DNA from: Pithys albifrons albifrons
Lineage: Eukaryota > Chordata > Aves > Passeriformes > Thamnophilidae
Direction: 5' to 3'
Length of the DNA stretch: 64,000 bases
Assembly (NCBI RefSeq): GCF_047495875.1
Contig: NC_092461.1
Span: forward strand, 96,168,431 to 96,232,430
In this document: one piece after another, positions 13,010 through 24,411 of the stretch
How positions within the stretch are numbered: position 1 is the stretch's first letter
Layout of the letters: each line of letters begins with the position of its first letter
The notes under the pieces: generated by a model
The model's database searches: none
Told to the model about the DNA's origin: nothing
What the model saw: the letters and a program-made list of their open reading frames with translations, nothing else
Translations under genes and position numbers: made by a program

Positions 13010-13390
13010 TGACACTGTCAAATCCACCACTAAACCATGTCTCTAAGTACCCCATCTATGTGTCTTTTAAGTATCTCCGGGGACATTAACTTAACCACTT
13101 CTCTGGACAGTCTGTTCCAGTTCTTGACAGCTCTTTCTCTGAAGAAATATTTCATAATGCCTAATCCAAACCTACCCCGAGGCTGTTTACTCTCATCTTC
13201 TCTCTTGTTATTTGGGTCAAAAGACCAATACCCATCTTGCTACAACCTCCTTTCAGGTAGTTGTAGAGAGGTATAAGGCCTCCTCTGAACCTTCTTTTCT
13301 CTAGGCTAAACAACTCCCATTCCCTTAGTCACTCCTCAAGCAGGACAAGCAGCAGAAACCCTTACATTCTTCCAAGGGTTCCCAGGAATT
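13010..13390 (-). mobile_element. CR1 LINE fragment, antisense
   Basis: Matches the reverse complement of the CR1 region just 5' of the 3' UTR: CACCACTAAACCATGTC, then CTACAACCTCCTTTCAGG and TTCTCTAGGCTAAACAAC in the expected order. The extreme 3' end with the octamer is absent. It covers part of the same CR1 region as the copy at 11623, so it is a separate insertion. Confidence 0.85.
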
Positions 13391-13458
13391 CTGAGACACC
13401 AGCAAAATTACCCAGAAGCTCAAGATGATCTCAAGATTCCAGAGACTGTTGTACAAAC

Positions 13459-14029
13459 TGGTTATGGTAGTTTTAGCTAGGTCTCAAATTAGCAGGCTCA
13501 GAGAATCTACGTAGATTAGGAGAGACAGGTATCACCTGACTAAGTAACCAAAGAAATATTTCATACCAGATGATGCAAACCTGAGATATGAATCCAGCAG
13601 TGGGAGGTGTTCAGTTAGTTCCATCATGGACGAAGTAGAGGCAAGACATGCAGCTGCTGTCTCGCTGTCTGGGCCCTGCTGCTGCTGCCACTACTTGCAT
13701 TTTGTTTGAATTCAGGGAAGTAAAAACATTTCTTGTTATACTTTCTGTTTCTTGATAGGAGTCTTTTAGGGTGTTTATAGATCTAGAGTGATAGAACCTG
13801 TTTCGATGGGGAGTGGGGAGTTATTTCTTGTTATTTCTAACTTGGGCAAGTGTGTGTTATATTGCAGTTTCTCTTAAATTTCACTTTTCTGTATAAATAT
13901 ATATTGTTAATTTTTCACCAACTGGTTTGAGTTTCCAAGTTTTTTCCTTTCCTTCCTTTTCTCAGCGGGGGGAGGGAAGCTCTGACTCTGAGTTGGGCAG
14001 TTGGCATTTTGCCAGCTCAATCCAAGACA
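13459..14029 (+). mobile_element. LTR, same family as 34305-34940, opposite orientation
   Basis: Aligns by eye with the reverse complement of 34305-34940: GGTTATGG at the start, GTTATTTCTTGTTAT in the middle, CTTTTCTGTA further on, and TTGGCATTTTGCCAGCTC then CCAAGACA at the end. No clear target duplication is visible and the copy is more diverged. No internal retroviral sequence follows. Confidence 0.65.
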
Positions 14030-14237
14030 CTGGTGCATAAATTGAGTGTCATCTGCTCTATGTTGAAAGTATGCACTGTCAGGGGACAAAACTTGGGACA
14101 AAAAACAGTGTGCCACACACTGTTTAAGACATCCTGTGCATCACTTCCAGTATCAAAAACATTATCTTGCTTCCCTAGTACAGATTCAAATATATACTGC
14201 TTCCATGTATGGTAAAGGAGCTTTCATACTTCTGTGT

Positions 14238-14555
14238 CATCATGGCTAGGCTTTGTGAATGATGATGTGGGAAGGGCTCTACTGACACGGATGTGTCCTT
14301 TGAACCTGCACAGTGGATTTTTTAGTGGATTTTACGCACAGAGTGCATGAAACTGGCACCACCCTTTAACTCCTAACCTTCATCTGCCACGGCCGAGTGA
14401 GTTTGGGTGGTGACAGTGTAGTCCTCAGGACTAGAACCTACACATCCAGTATTCCCAGGAGGTTCCCCCATCCAAGTACTAATCAGGCCTGCCCCTGCTC
14501 TAACTTCTGAGATCTGACAGGATTGGGTGTCAGGGAGGCATTTAACTGTGTAAAA
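14238..14555 (-). mobile_element. 5S-rRNA-headed SINE
   Basis: Same family as 7537-7849, on the minus strand. Flanked by TTCTGTGT at 14230-14237 and 14556-14563. The 5' end is slightly altered (CACAGTTAAATGCC instead of GGCAGTTAAATGCC), followed by the 5S-like segment, the body and the tail ending CCTAGCC then ATG. Point changes in the 5S C-box part suggest it is inactive. Confidence 0.85.
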
Positions 14556-14563
14556 TTCTGTGT

Positions 14564-15250
14564 AAATCAGTATAAAAGCCTAAAATATATTAGTACGTTG
14601 AAGGATGTCAACTTGCCCCATGTTTTTTCACAATAGGAATGGAGACATCACAAACAGAAATGGAAATAGTTCTGTATCAAGGTAAAATAATGTCTTGCTG
14701 ACAACTTCATCATGAGAAAAGTAGGTAATCCTTTTGGAATTTTTTTGTAGGACAATTTACTGAGAAGTTATTCTTTAGTTTGTGCACTTGTAAAGATTAG
14801 CAGACAAAAGGATCACAATCCTTTCCAAAAATTAAGACATGATTTAGCATGTCCAAGAAACTTCCACATATTTATATCTCAGGCTTTCAGGGCACCTTGC
14901 TACAGACTTACATAACTACCTTTAAAAACTCTTTAGTCACTGTTTACCTCTACTTTGCATATCTGTATGATGAAAGAATTTGTCACAAGAAAGATGCAAT
15001 TATGATGATAGCAACTGTAAGAATGTTCAACAGCAATATCTTTTGACAAGGAAAGCTGAAATATTTCAGTGGTAAAATGACTGGTTTGCCTAAATATAGA
15101 TACAGTATAACAAGTCTCTGTTGTGGAGGATATGCTGGTATGCAAACCTCAATTATTGCCTGTATTTACTTAACTAAGGTACAATAAGGTATTCTTAAGG
15201 ATTTTTTTCTTTTCCCCAGATATGACATTGTAGAAGGAGAAAAATAATAC
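14564..15250. other. Non-coding stretch, nothing recognised
   Basis: AT-rich spacer between the SINE and the RTE-like LINE copy. No gene or repeat recognised. Confidence 0.5.
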
Positions 15251-15261
15251 ACATTTAAATT

Positions 15262-15288
15262 CATCATCATCATCATCATCATCATCAT
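15262..15288. repeat. (CAT)n microsatellite, tail of the RTE-like element
   Basis: Nine CAT units, which read as (ATG)n at the 3' end of the minus-strand element. It gives the aspartate run in the antisense frame. Confidence 0.95.
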
Positions 15289-16076
15289 GACTAGGCTTCG
15301 TGAACAAAGATTTGAGAAGGGCACTACCCACGCTTGCTGCAAGCTGCTGGTGGCTAAAAAGGCTGATACGGGATAGGCAGATCCAGTCACAAAAGGCACA
15401 GCGGAACATCTCCCTGGGTGACATTGGCAAGGAACGGTTCTTTCTGCGTTGTCTTTTCTCCTCAAGACTGACTCTCCGTGCATTCTCAAAGGAAGCATTT
15501 CAGGATGCTGCCGCAAGAGACTGTCATCTCCGGGGTCAAGTCTCTAATGACCCATATCCTGGACCGCCTGCATGCAGGGTTGGGTCTGCGGCTTCCAGCT
15601 GCTTCCTATCACCTGCCGTTTTCGACCCTCACCTGTCACTACAGGGCTTTGCAATGTGGGTAAACCCTTCAAGCCTGCGCAATGGATTTTTTAGGTGAGG
15701 CACAGCATGTGCAGAACTGGCCCCACCCTTTACTCCTAAGGTTCATCTGCCACGGCCCAGCGAGCTTGGACAGTGACAGCGAATACCTCAGGACGTAGGT
15801 TTGGTTAGAGTATCCTTCTCTTAGATGGATGGCCTTACAGGGCTAAACGAGCTCCATCTGCCCGGGTTTGGGGTTGGAGTTGTCCTTCTCCTAGGATGGT
15901 TGCCAGACGGCTAGCGAGCCCATCCTGCCCGTGGACACACTTGGTCTGACCCTTCAGCTGAGACCTGTCTGGCATGGGAGACCCTACCGGCGGCACAAAC
16001 CACCTCCAGCATAGCTCTCAATCTCATGAGGGCACGCAAGCTTCTCTCCCGCCACAAGGGGGTGTCCCCGGAGAAG
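15262..16076 (-). mobile_element. Internally deleted RTE-like LINE with both ends intact
   Basis: An 11-bp duplication ACATTTAAATT (15251-15261 and 16077-16087) brackets the element, so both ends are original. On the minus strand it has a GC-rich 5' part (16076 to about 15800), a 140-bp block shared with the SINE body (about 15800-15658), a ~325-bp block found in no SINE copy (about 15657-15332), then the SINE-type tail and (ATG)n. The 325-bp block encodes a broken CxxC-type finger of the sort some non-LTR retrotransposons carry at the protein end. The reverse transcriptase and endonuclease are missing. Clade assignment to RTE (AviRTE-like) rests on tail type, SINE partnership and general look, not on a search. 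Confidence 0.7.
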
Positions 16077-16087
16077 ACATTTAAATT

Positions 16088-18731
16088 AGTGTAATATAAA
16101 ATAGAGAAACAATATACTAAATTTTAAAAAGCATCTATTAGCTAAAATTCATGGAGCCTGATAGTATTTTAATTTGCCTTTTTTCAACCTACAAAACTCA
16201 AAATAGTTTTGTTTTTTGATTTTTTTTTCCAAAAACAGTAAAACCACCAAATCAGAAATACTTCAAAACCTTTGTGTAGGAAAAGAGCAAAAAGGATGGT
16301 TACTTAATTACCTGATCTGGTTTCTCTTTTTTTTTCCCAAATCATTTATTGTCTAATGATTCTGAGAAAGAAAAGACCAAAGGAAATACTATACTTTCAT
16401 AGATTCTAATCTTTTTTATAACACACCTGGCAATGCATTTACAGTATTTCCTAGGAAGTTCAATTTAGAAGGTTCATGTTAGCAACCATACCCTGCACCA
16501 CCAAACAGCAGGTGGGTAGAAGGCTAAGAAATATAGCCAATGATACCTAGGCCTCAGGGTTAGAGGAAAAATCTTAAGTTACAGAACATCTACAGCATTT
16601 TTCAAAACCAAGTCTTAGTTTAAATTTCCATTTTATCAGTTTGACACACTGTATTTAATAATAGTACAAACAGAACAGTGTCAAAGACAGAAATACTAAG
16701 GTTTGGCTAAATATTCAGAATTAAGAAGTCTATCCAAGACTATGGCAGCCTTCTTCAGGGTCTTGCTATTCTCTGTCCCTCCCAGATATATTTCCTCTAC
16801 TGCTCTCAGTTCCAGCAAACTCAACACCAAAATGCATTTTTCCTCCCCCTTACAATTTTGCATCCTATTAGCTATTTTTCCTTGTACAATATGTTACTAC
16901 AGGAATGGCACAATTTGTAACTGTGGAGGATGTCATGTAAGCAGCAGTACGAAGTTACAGAATTTCATGGATATGTCTTTTCTATTTTTATTTTCTGTAT
17001 CTCATTTCAGACATCGGCTATGGATGCGAGAAATAGATACAAGCAATGATAGGAAGTCATCAATGACAGCCTTCTGCAGCACTGCATAGCAACACAAGAT
17101 GAAAAAAGCTCATCAAGAAGTCTGCCAAGAGCTGGCATGAAACTGACATTAGAAACTTATGATGTTTATAGTCATTTGCCAGGTTTTCCCTGTCCTCAAA
17201 GTTATTGGCAGTTTTGTCACATACCTGAAATGAGATTGCAACTATTTCATAAGAAATTCAACACTGTTAACCACATTAGCACTCAGATCTCCTCCCTTTT
17301 TGATTACAAGACAGCTCTAGCCATTGCTTGACCACTCCATGCTTCAACAGAAGTGAGGCCAGATCTCCAGAATCCACCTTTAACAAACTAGTTAAGTAAG
17401 ACTAAATTCTCTAAATTAAATTTGAAGTTTTGGCTGTCTTTGAGATCATACTACTTACAACAGAATGTCACTATGTTAAAAGAACCTACAACAGTATACT
17501 CAACATCAGAATGGCTTGAGTTACGTTGAAATAAAAAACTTCAATAAACTTCTTGAGATGCAAACACTTTTTCTCACCACAGACAAAGGCAACACAGCTA
17601 AGTTTATAAAGAATGTTGAACACTGGAGTACCTGAAGAGAATAACAATGCCACAAAAAAGAAGATACCAGGATTTCGAAACAGAGACTTCAGGGTAAGCA
17701 CCTTTCAAGAATCATGAATTGATATCAATGAAGCTATCCTTTAACAATATAATTGTGATCAATACAGTTCTATTTTTAACCCCTTTATAAAATCCATGCC
17801 TACTTTGGAAAACATGGTGTTACATTCTATAGGAGAATGCAAAACTTTAGCATGTAGAAAGATTAGAAATTTTCTCCTCCTAATAACTAAACCAGCTTAG
17901 TGTACTTGATCTATAAATTTATAGTCTCTCCCAGCGAAATTATATCTGCAGGATAAATGAGTATCAGAAATACATACCAGAAAACATATTCCTCAGTCTT
18001 ATATGAGAATCATTTTGGAGTTTCAGAACATTATTTTATAACAGGTACAAAAAATAGATGACATTAAATCTGTTCTAGAAATCTCTGCAACATACCTCAA
18101 GTGCACAATTAAAAATTATATAATCCAGATAATTCAGAAAATTCATTAATGTTGTTAAAGAAACCATTTTGAGTCTATCAACTCGGAGTAATCCCAAAGA
18201 GAGAAAGACAGGAGTTGAAGTTAGTATGGGTCAGAGATTACCTGAAGCACTATCTATCCCAGAATACACACAGACAAAATAGAAAGAAAAGATGAGTGAC
18301 AGTAGACAGACATCTAAAACTAAGATTGAAAGAAAAAAAAACAACCACCAGATTCTTCTGCAGTTCTCGCAAATAACATTTTCAAAACTGCCCCTTTAAG
18401 CAATTTAAAGAAAGTTATGACAATAAAAAAATCATGATAGTGCCTGCCATGTTTTCATGTAACCATATTATAAATTAATTAAGTGCAAGCTAAGCTCTCA
18501 AGCAAGTCTTTTCCATGTCTTCTTTCCCTTGAAACAGCATTAGAAAATAACATGTATCTTGATCGTGATCTTCTTTACATGGCTGTAAATCAGAAGCCAT
18601 TGAAATAATTATGTATACTTCATATTTATAAACCCCATGCATGTGTTGCAAATGGAGTGATGCACTTCAGTTGTAAGAGAGAAGCAACAATATACTTCAT
18701 TAAGCAGTGAATTAATGAAAAAAAATCAATG
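16088..18731. other. Non-coding stretch, nothing recognised
   Basis: AT-rich. A 128-codon open frame at 16703-17089 has no recognisable domain, no promoter and no splice context, and is treated as chance. Confidence 0.5.
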
Positions 18732-18737
18732 GTAAAT

Positions 18738-19257
18738 TCAACAGTGGTTTAATAAGACACGATGTCAAGGCAGACATGATTATGTGCCACACAGAAGACA
18801 TGGTCAGATAAAATTGTCTGGGACACCCTCCTTTTGAGTCTTGAGGCTCAGAAAGGATCCCTTCGAGTTCTAAACTCCTTGGAGAGGAGTCTAGGTGTGC
18901 CTGGATGCAAACCTAGACTTGGTCAAAGGTTTATATCTAAAGGATTATAAGTGCACAATCAATCTTTTATATTACTTAGATAAGATTTTAAAGTTTAGCA
19001 CGTATTAACCACTTATCAAGCACCTGTTGTGGCAAAGAATCTCTCAACCTTAAAGAATAACTTTGAGAGGTGTCCCTGCTCGAGGGGAGTTTCCAGCATG
19101 CAGCCCACTGCCATACAGGAGAGCTCAATAAGCCTTGAGCTGTCTGGTGCTTATGAAGTAAGATGATTGACTTATATTTACATACCAGCAAGGTGCCTAT
19201 GTCACTGTTCTGGGCATCCTTGGCTACCATGATGTCATCTCTCCTCCACAGTCCACA
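18738..19257 (-). mobile_element. Probable solo LTR with 6-bp target duplication
   Basis: Flanked by GTAAAT at 18732-18737 and 19258-19263. On the minus strand it starts TGTGGACTGTGGAGG and ends with a TTATTAAACC polyadenylation-like region close to the 3' boundary. The last two bases read GA rather than CA, a possible mutation. A 6-bp duplication would fit an ERVK or alpharetrovirus-like class, which is inferred. Confidence 0.5.
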
Positions 19258-19314
19258 GTAAATTGGATGCATCCATCACAATCCCCACTGGTGGTTTTGG
19301 ATAAAGTAGGTGAA

Positions 19315-19352
19315 GGGGGGCGGGGTTGGGGGAGGGGGTGGGAGGTGGGGGG
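19315..19352 (+). other. Strong G-quadruplex-forming tract
   Basis: Six successive G runs of three to six bases separated by loops of one to two bases on the plus strand, about 38 bp in all. It lies about 55 bp beyond the boundary of the LTR at 18738-19257. No promoter or gene is visible nearby. Confidence 0.85.
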
Positions 19353-20788
19353 TGATGCGGTGGAACACATCATCACAATATGGTATACAATACTTCTAAC
19401 TGAGATCTAGTCTTCATTCGCTATAAGGTGTAAAAATCAATTGATCACACCTTTTGTCTGTGCAATATTGATAATCTTTTCCTGTGGTTTATAGAATATT
19501 TTTTCTCCTCAATCATGTGCATATGCTTACGCAGTTTTTAAAAAAAAATATTTTCACAGCGTCAATCCTGAAACAGACCTGAAATAGTTTAATCCTTTGA
19601 GAAGACTAAAAGGAGTCTATAGCCAACATACTACATAGTAATATAGTAATTCTACTACTCTGTTTTTACTTAAAAAGAAAAAAAAAATCACAAAATGCAT
19701 CCAGAGGTTATCAGAAATATTGCCAAGAAATGCTCAATATCATGAGAACACAGTATATTTCCAGATGCATTTTCAAGATTAAGGTATCAACTGCCTTAAG
19801 TGAATATAACTTCAATGCCACAAGAAATAAATACATGCATGTAGAGAGGGTCACAATACTAAAGGGAACACCAAGTCCAAATTTTTCTAAACAAGGATTT
19901 ATACTACCTGGATGTACCTGAAAAAGATTAATTTCATTTACATATCATGTAAAAAGAGACAAAAAATGTAACTTTGAAGAGTTAGAGAAAAACTATAACT
20001 AATAAAATCTAAGATAAAACCCTAAAAGTCATTACATATGTTACTATACAGTTCCTCCTGACCCTGGAATCATCTTCCATTCTTTTTTTCTAATATATCC
20101 AAAGAGTCTGCCCCAGTCTCTCACACCATGTTAAAGTTGTGGTTATCTATTGAGAGAGAAGAAACAGATTAATCACTTCACCTGAGCCACAACATAATAG
20201 GATAGCAAATGGCACGTGTAAAGAGCAAAACATGCAGTCAATACATGGGCTGGCAGGTTGATGGCATTTTTTAAAACATTAAATTAAATTCAACAATTTA
20301 AAAATATAAGCAGTTAGTAGGTGTTGTTTTCTGATTAATTCATTCCCTAGAAATCTGACAACCTTACAGTATACATTCACAGCTACACATGGTAGCTTTA
20401 AATATGGAAAAGATTGGGTTTTCTGGGATAAAGGCTCTTGTCAATCAGCAAGAGTGGGAACAATTTTAAAGTAGGAAGAATTACAGCTTTCAACATCTGC
20501 ATGCAAAGACAGACCCAGTTACTTCCAATAAGACAGTGACAGCAAAAATCCCTTTGCTGAGCAACCTGGCTAAGCCTGTTTTAAGGAACAATGACATGAA
20601 CGTGTTGAAATGAAGGACAAGCAGAGATAGAATTTGTCAAAGATAAACGCTTACTGCCATGAGTTTAATTAGTAAAGGAATGATTGCATATAATAGATCA
20701 ACAAAATATTATGTAGAAACAAAAATTCTGGATTAACAACTTTGTTGCTCTGTCCTTGTGGAAGTAACTGGTGATGTATGTATTATAT
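19353..20788. other. Non-coding stretch, nothing recognised
   Basis: AT-rich with no recognised gene or repeat. Confidence 0.5.
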
Positions 20789-20789
20789 G

Positions 20790-20850
<61 letters not shown>
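20789..20850. repeat. (GATA)n microsatellite
   Basis: About 15 perfect GATA units. It also appears as a serine/tyrosine/leucine/isoleucine repeat in an antisense open frame, which is spurious. Confidence 0.97.
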
Positions 20851-20852
<2 letters not shown>

Positions 20853-21320
20853 TACACATACATAGACAAGAAAAAACAGAGAAATTAAAAAAAGAAAACC
20901 AGCAAAACAACAATATTTCAGCTGTCTGGGACATGTTTCTATTTATACCTCTTTGATGTTTTGATTGAGGAAAACAGATCTTCAATATGAAACCAGTGAC
21001 TGCAAAAACATGCTGGATGCATCTATCAAGTCAATGGGTATCCTAAATGACAGTTTATTCTTTTTTTCAGTATCAGACCTGGACCATAAAGTGTCACTTA
21101 CAGACTTTATGTAGATTTTTACATAATTGGGGATGAAGAGTAAACTAGAAGGCTTTTCAGAGATACAATTGACCACTTGCAGTTAGACATGCAGATTGAT
21201 ATAAAATGGTCTAAACAGTGCAAAACAGAGTTCTTGCATTTGCTCAGGCTGGGTGGCTTTTCTGTATCTCTTGACTTGTACATGTACTTTTGCAGTTGGC
21301 ACATTTCATAAAATCATACA
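20851..21320. other. Non-coding spacer
   Basis: No recognised feature between the (GATA)n tract and the first LTR of the nested cluster. Confidence 0.5.
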
Positions 21321-21325
21321 ATCAT

Positions 21326-22048
21326 TGTCGTAGTTCAGCAGGTGGGACCAGTTTATCACTGTATGGGAGTGATCAAAGCTATGTATTCTACCCCCTCTAT
21401 TCATTTCCCAAGAACAATGGACCATTTGCAGCAGCTGCCCAGGGCACACCTAATCCCTCAGGTTGTGAGCTGGGTGTGAAAGACATCTGTGAGATAAGAG
21501 CTGTGATAACTCCCCTCCAGGGAGTCGTTAGTGCCTTCACACCCAGCCTGAGGGGGCATGTCTGATAATAGGCCATCAATGGTTCCAAAATACCCCATGA
21601 CTCACAGAGTTAGATCACCCACTGTGTGACTCTCCACCCTGGGGGAGGGACTGGGTGCTCCCACCTGGACCTGGGGCTACATATCTTGAGGTAAGAAGAC
21701 CTGAGGGGTCACTCGCCAGATCGAGAGGAGGACCAAAACCTCGACAGGAGGAGACCACCACTCTCCACCAGACTGCAACTGTCAGCTGCACCAACAGGTT
21801 TTCCACTTTGGACTTTTACTTTGGACTTGGGGGAATCACATAGGGTTCAGCACAGGGACTAACAAACCCCTTTGTGCTTGTGCTACAGGGTGCTGGGTCA
21901 TACTTCTGAGGTTTTGTGGGTTAAAAACCATTTTTTCTCTTTGTGCCATTGCATTTATTGTAATATTGTTATTAAATTTTAACTCTGACTTGTAATCTCT
22001 TTTGTGTTGCATTTATTTCTCCTGCCAGTGTACCTTTAAACCTGCACA
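21326..22048 (+). mobile_element. Solo LTR with 5-bp target duplication (ERVL-like)
   Basis: Begins TGTCGTAG, ends CTGCACA, and is bracketed by ATCAT (21321-21325 and 22049-22053). An ATTAAA-type polyadenylation signal lies near 21970 in the plus orientation. A 5-bp duplication is usual for ERVL/ERV3-class and some ERVK integrations. No gag or pol is attached. Confidence 0.75.
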
Positions 22049-22068
22049 ATCATATAACATGTTGAGTT

Positions 22069-22609
22069 TGTTGCCTTGAAAGTCTGTAAAAAAACTCCAA
22101 GCCAAGTTTTAGTAGGAGATAAGGGGTAGTTACTTTAATGAGCAATCCGGCTCATCCAGAAATACATAGACGTGCGCATGTGCAAGCTTTGATTTCCATA
22201 GATTTTATAATATTATCTATCCAATCACTACTTTACACATGTCCAGTTCCACCTCTGTCCCCTCCCCTGTTCCATCCCCCCGGATTTGAGGCTGGGGTCA
22301 TCGAGACCCTTTGTCTTCATCATCTCCTCTTCTTCAGCACACAAAGGTCTCTTGGACACTTTCCAGTGTTCTGGGTCACTCTGCTTCATGCTTATGTTTT
22401 CCTCTGATATTCTCCAATCTTGTACCTTGAGAAAGAGACTAAACAGCTAGCAGATCTGAGCTGCCCGTACTGGACCAGGGGTAGAGATAGAAAGACCTTA
22501 TACTTAAGTTGCTAAATATTAACCCACTAAAAATCTACAGATACTGCTCCTGTGTTTCTAAAATATAAAAAGCAGGAAAATCTAAAACTCAAAACCTCCT
22601 TCGGCATCG
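22069..22609 (-). mobile_element. Solo LTR, family A copy 1, 4-bp target duplication
   Basis: Bracketed by AGTT (22065-22068 and 22610-22613). On the minus strand it starts GATGCCGAAGG and shares with the copies at 23830 and 43660 the order AGATTTTTAG, GGTTAATATT, then a CTATC...CCCTG stretch, a GGCTGG-like GC-rich block and a polyadenylation region. It was inserted at or next to the 3' end of the antisense CR1 that follows. Confidence 0.8.
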
Positions 22610-22757
22610 AGTTAAAAGGGATCCACAAGGATCATCAAATTCAGCTTCTGGCTATGCACAGGACCAGCTCCAGGAGTTACACGATGTGCCTGAGAGCATT
22701 GTCCAAACACTTGAACTCTGCCAGGCTTGGTGCTGTGACCACTTCCCTGGGACCCAC

Positions 22758-23538
22758 TGTGAGAACCTGATTTTTGTCTCACTGGACTGTTTAATTGGGG
22801 TGAAGCAATCAACTTGTAGGGTGGTGAACTGGGGAGAAGGCTTCAAGTATCAGAAGGCACATGGTCTGCAGTGGAGCCCACACTGGGGCAGCTGCCAATC
22901 AAAAGGCCAGCCTGGGAGCCTGCCCACACCATTCCCTCTCCTGGAGCCTCTGACTAGCTGCAACACCCCTCACTCTGGCCTGGAGGATGATGAGTGGTCA
23001 ATGAGCTGGATGTCCCACCTATGAGGGGAGGCCATGCTGGTCAGACCATATAAACAGAGGGATACAGAGGCTCCATTTTGCATTCTCTTCTGGGATCTGC
23101 CATCATCATGTGACCTTTTGGTGGTAGCTATACAATTTTTGTATTCTAACTTCTTTCTTTGCTCTTTCTTTTCTCTTTCTCTCTCTTTACTCCTGTTTCT
23201 TCTCTTAATTCTTCTTCTTTCTTTATTCTGTACTTGATCTCTTTTGGTTACCTTAAAATGGATGGGTTATATTTTACTTAAGTTGTGGTGTCATGTGCTG
23301 GGTGCTTTAGTGAAGTGCTTCTCATTGGTTATATGCTATGCCTGTGGATCTTTTGTGAAAATGCCTATTTTCTCACTACATTAAAAGAGTCTCTTGGGAG
23401 ATGCATGTAGCGTGTTCTCTTTAGGTGACTTCAAGGTATTAAAGAACTAAAAGGCTCTGTAAGTTCAGTGGGTGAACTCTTGGAGTCTTAAATATAAGTG
23501 AAATGCCTGGGCAGCTCGTGGCTTGGACATGGGGCTTT
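22758..23538 (+). mobile_element. LTR-like insertion inside the CR1
   Basis: CR1 sequence stops near 22757 and resumes near 23540. The intervening segment starts TGTGAGAACC, has CATATAAACAG (TATA-like) near 23046, a pyrimidine-rich tract at 23150-23230 and ATTAAAAG near 23384, and ends near CTTTACA. This is LTR-like, plus orientation. I could not find a clean target duplication, so the ends may be off by several bases. Confidence 0.5.
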
Positions 23539-23829
23539 ACAGTCTATTCTAGAGCCCAACCACCCACTGAGTAAAGAAATTTTCCCTGATATCCAGCCTA
23601 AATCTTCCCTGACATAACTTCAGGCCATTCCCTCAGGTCCTGTCACTGGTCACCACAGAGAAGAAATCAGTGTCTGTCCCTCTCTTTTCCCTCACAAAGA
23701 AGTTGTAACTGCAATGAGGTCTCCCCTCAGCCTCTTCTTCTCCAGGCTCAATGGACCAAGGGCCCTCAGCCACTCATCATATGTCTTCCCTTTAAAACCC
23801 TTCACCATTCTTATTGCCCTCCTTTGGAC

Positions 23830-24411
23830 TGATGCTGTGAGTGAGAGAGACCCCAACAAAATGGGACTCTGAGCCACGTTAGTAAGGGATAAGATAAAAA
23901 GTCAAGTCCTTTAATATCAGGCAAAAGGCCCACAGGAATACATGATGACATACATGTGCAGCCTGAACACTGGTTTCTATGGTTTTTATAATATGATCTA
24001 TCCAATCATTACTTTACACATCTCTCGGTCCAGCCCCAGTCCTGCCCCTGGTCCCGCCCCCAGGAGTTGGTTCTGGGGGGGTCGAGGAGACCCTCCTCCT
24101 CATCATTCTCCTCTTCCTCAGGCTTTGGAGTTCTTCCAATGTTCTGATTTCTGGGTCCCTCTGTCCTGTGTTTATGTCGTGTTCTGCAGGCCTTCTGATA
24201 GTTGTCAGCATTGTACCTTGAAGAGAGTCTAAACAAGATTAAATAGCTAAAGGAATTTGAGCTCCCCGTTCTGGGACAGGGGTAGCGATAGAAAGATATT
24301 AAACTTAAGCTGGAAATATTAACCTACTAAAAATCTACTTTGCTACAGCTACAAGTGTTCCTGAAATCTACAAAATCTGAAAATCAAAAATCAAAAACCC
24401 CTTCAGTATCA
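23830..24411 (-). mobile_element. Solo LTR, family A copy 2, 4-bp target duplication
   Basis: Begins TGATGCTGTG and ends CAGTATCA on the plus strand, with GGAC on both sides (23826-23829 and 24412-24415). Same family as 22069-22609 and 43660-44241. It cuts the antisense CR1 cleanly, so it is younger than that CR1. Confidence 0.88.

Noticed and set aside
16703..17089. 128-codon open frame on the plus strand
   Set aside because: No domain, no splice or promoter context, and unremarkable composition for AT-rich DNA; length is within chance for 64 kb.
20698..20985. 95-codon minus-strand frame with a Ser-Ile-Tyr-Leu repeat
   Set aside because: Produced by translating the (GATA)n microsatellite.
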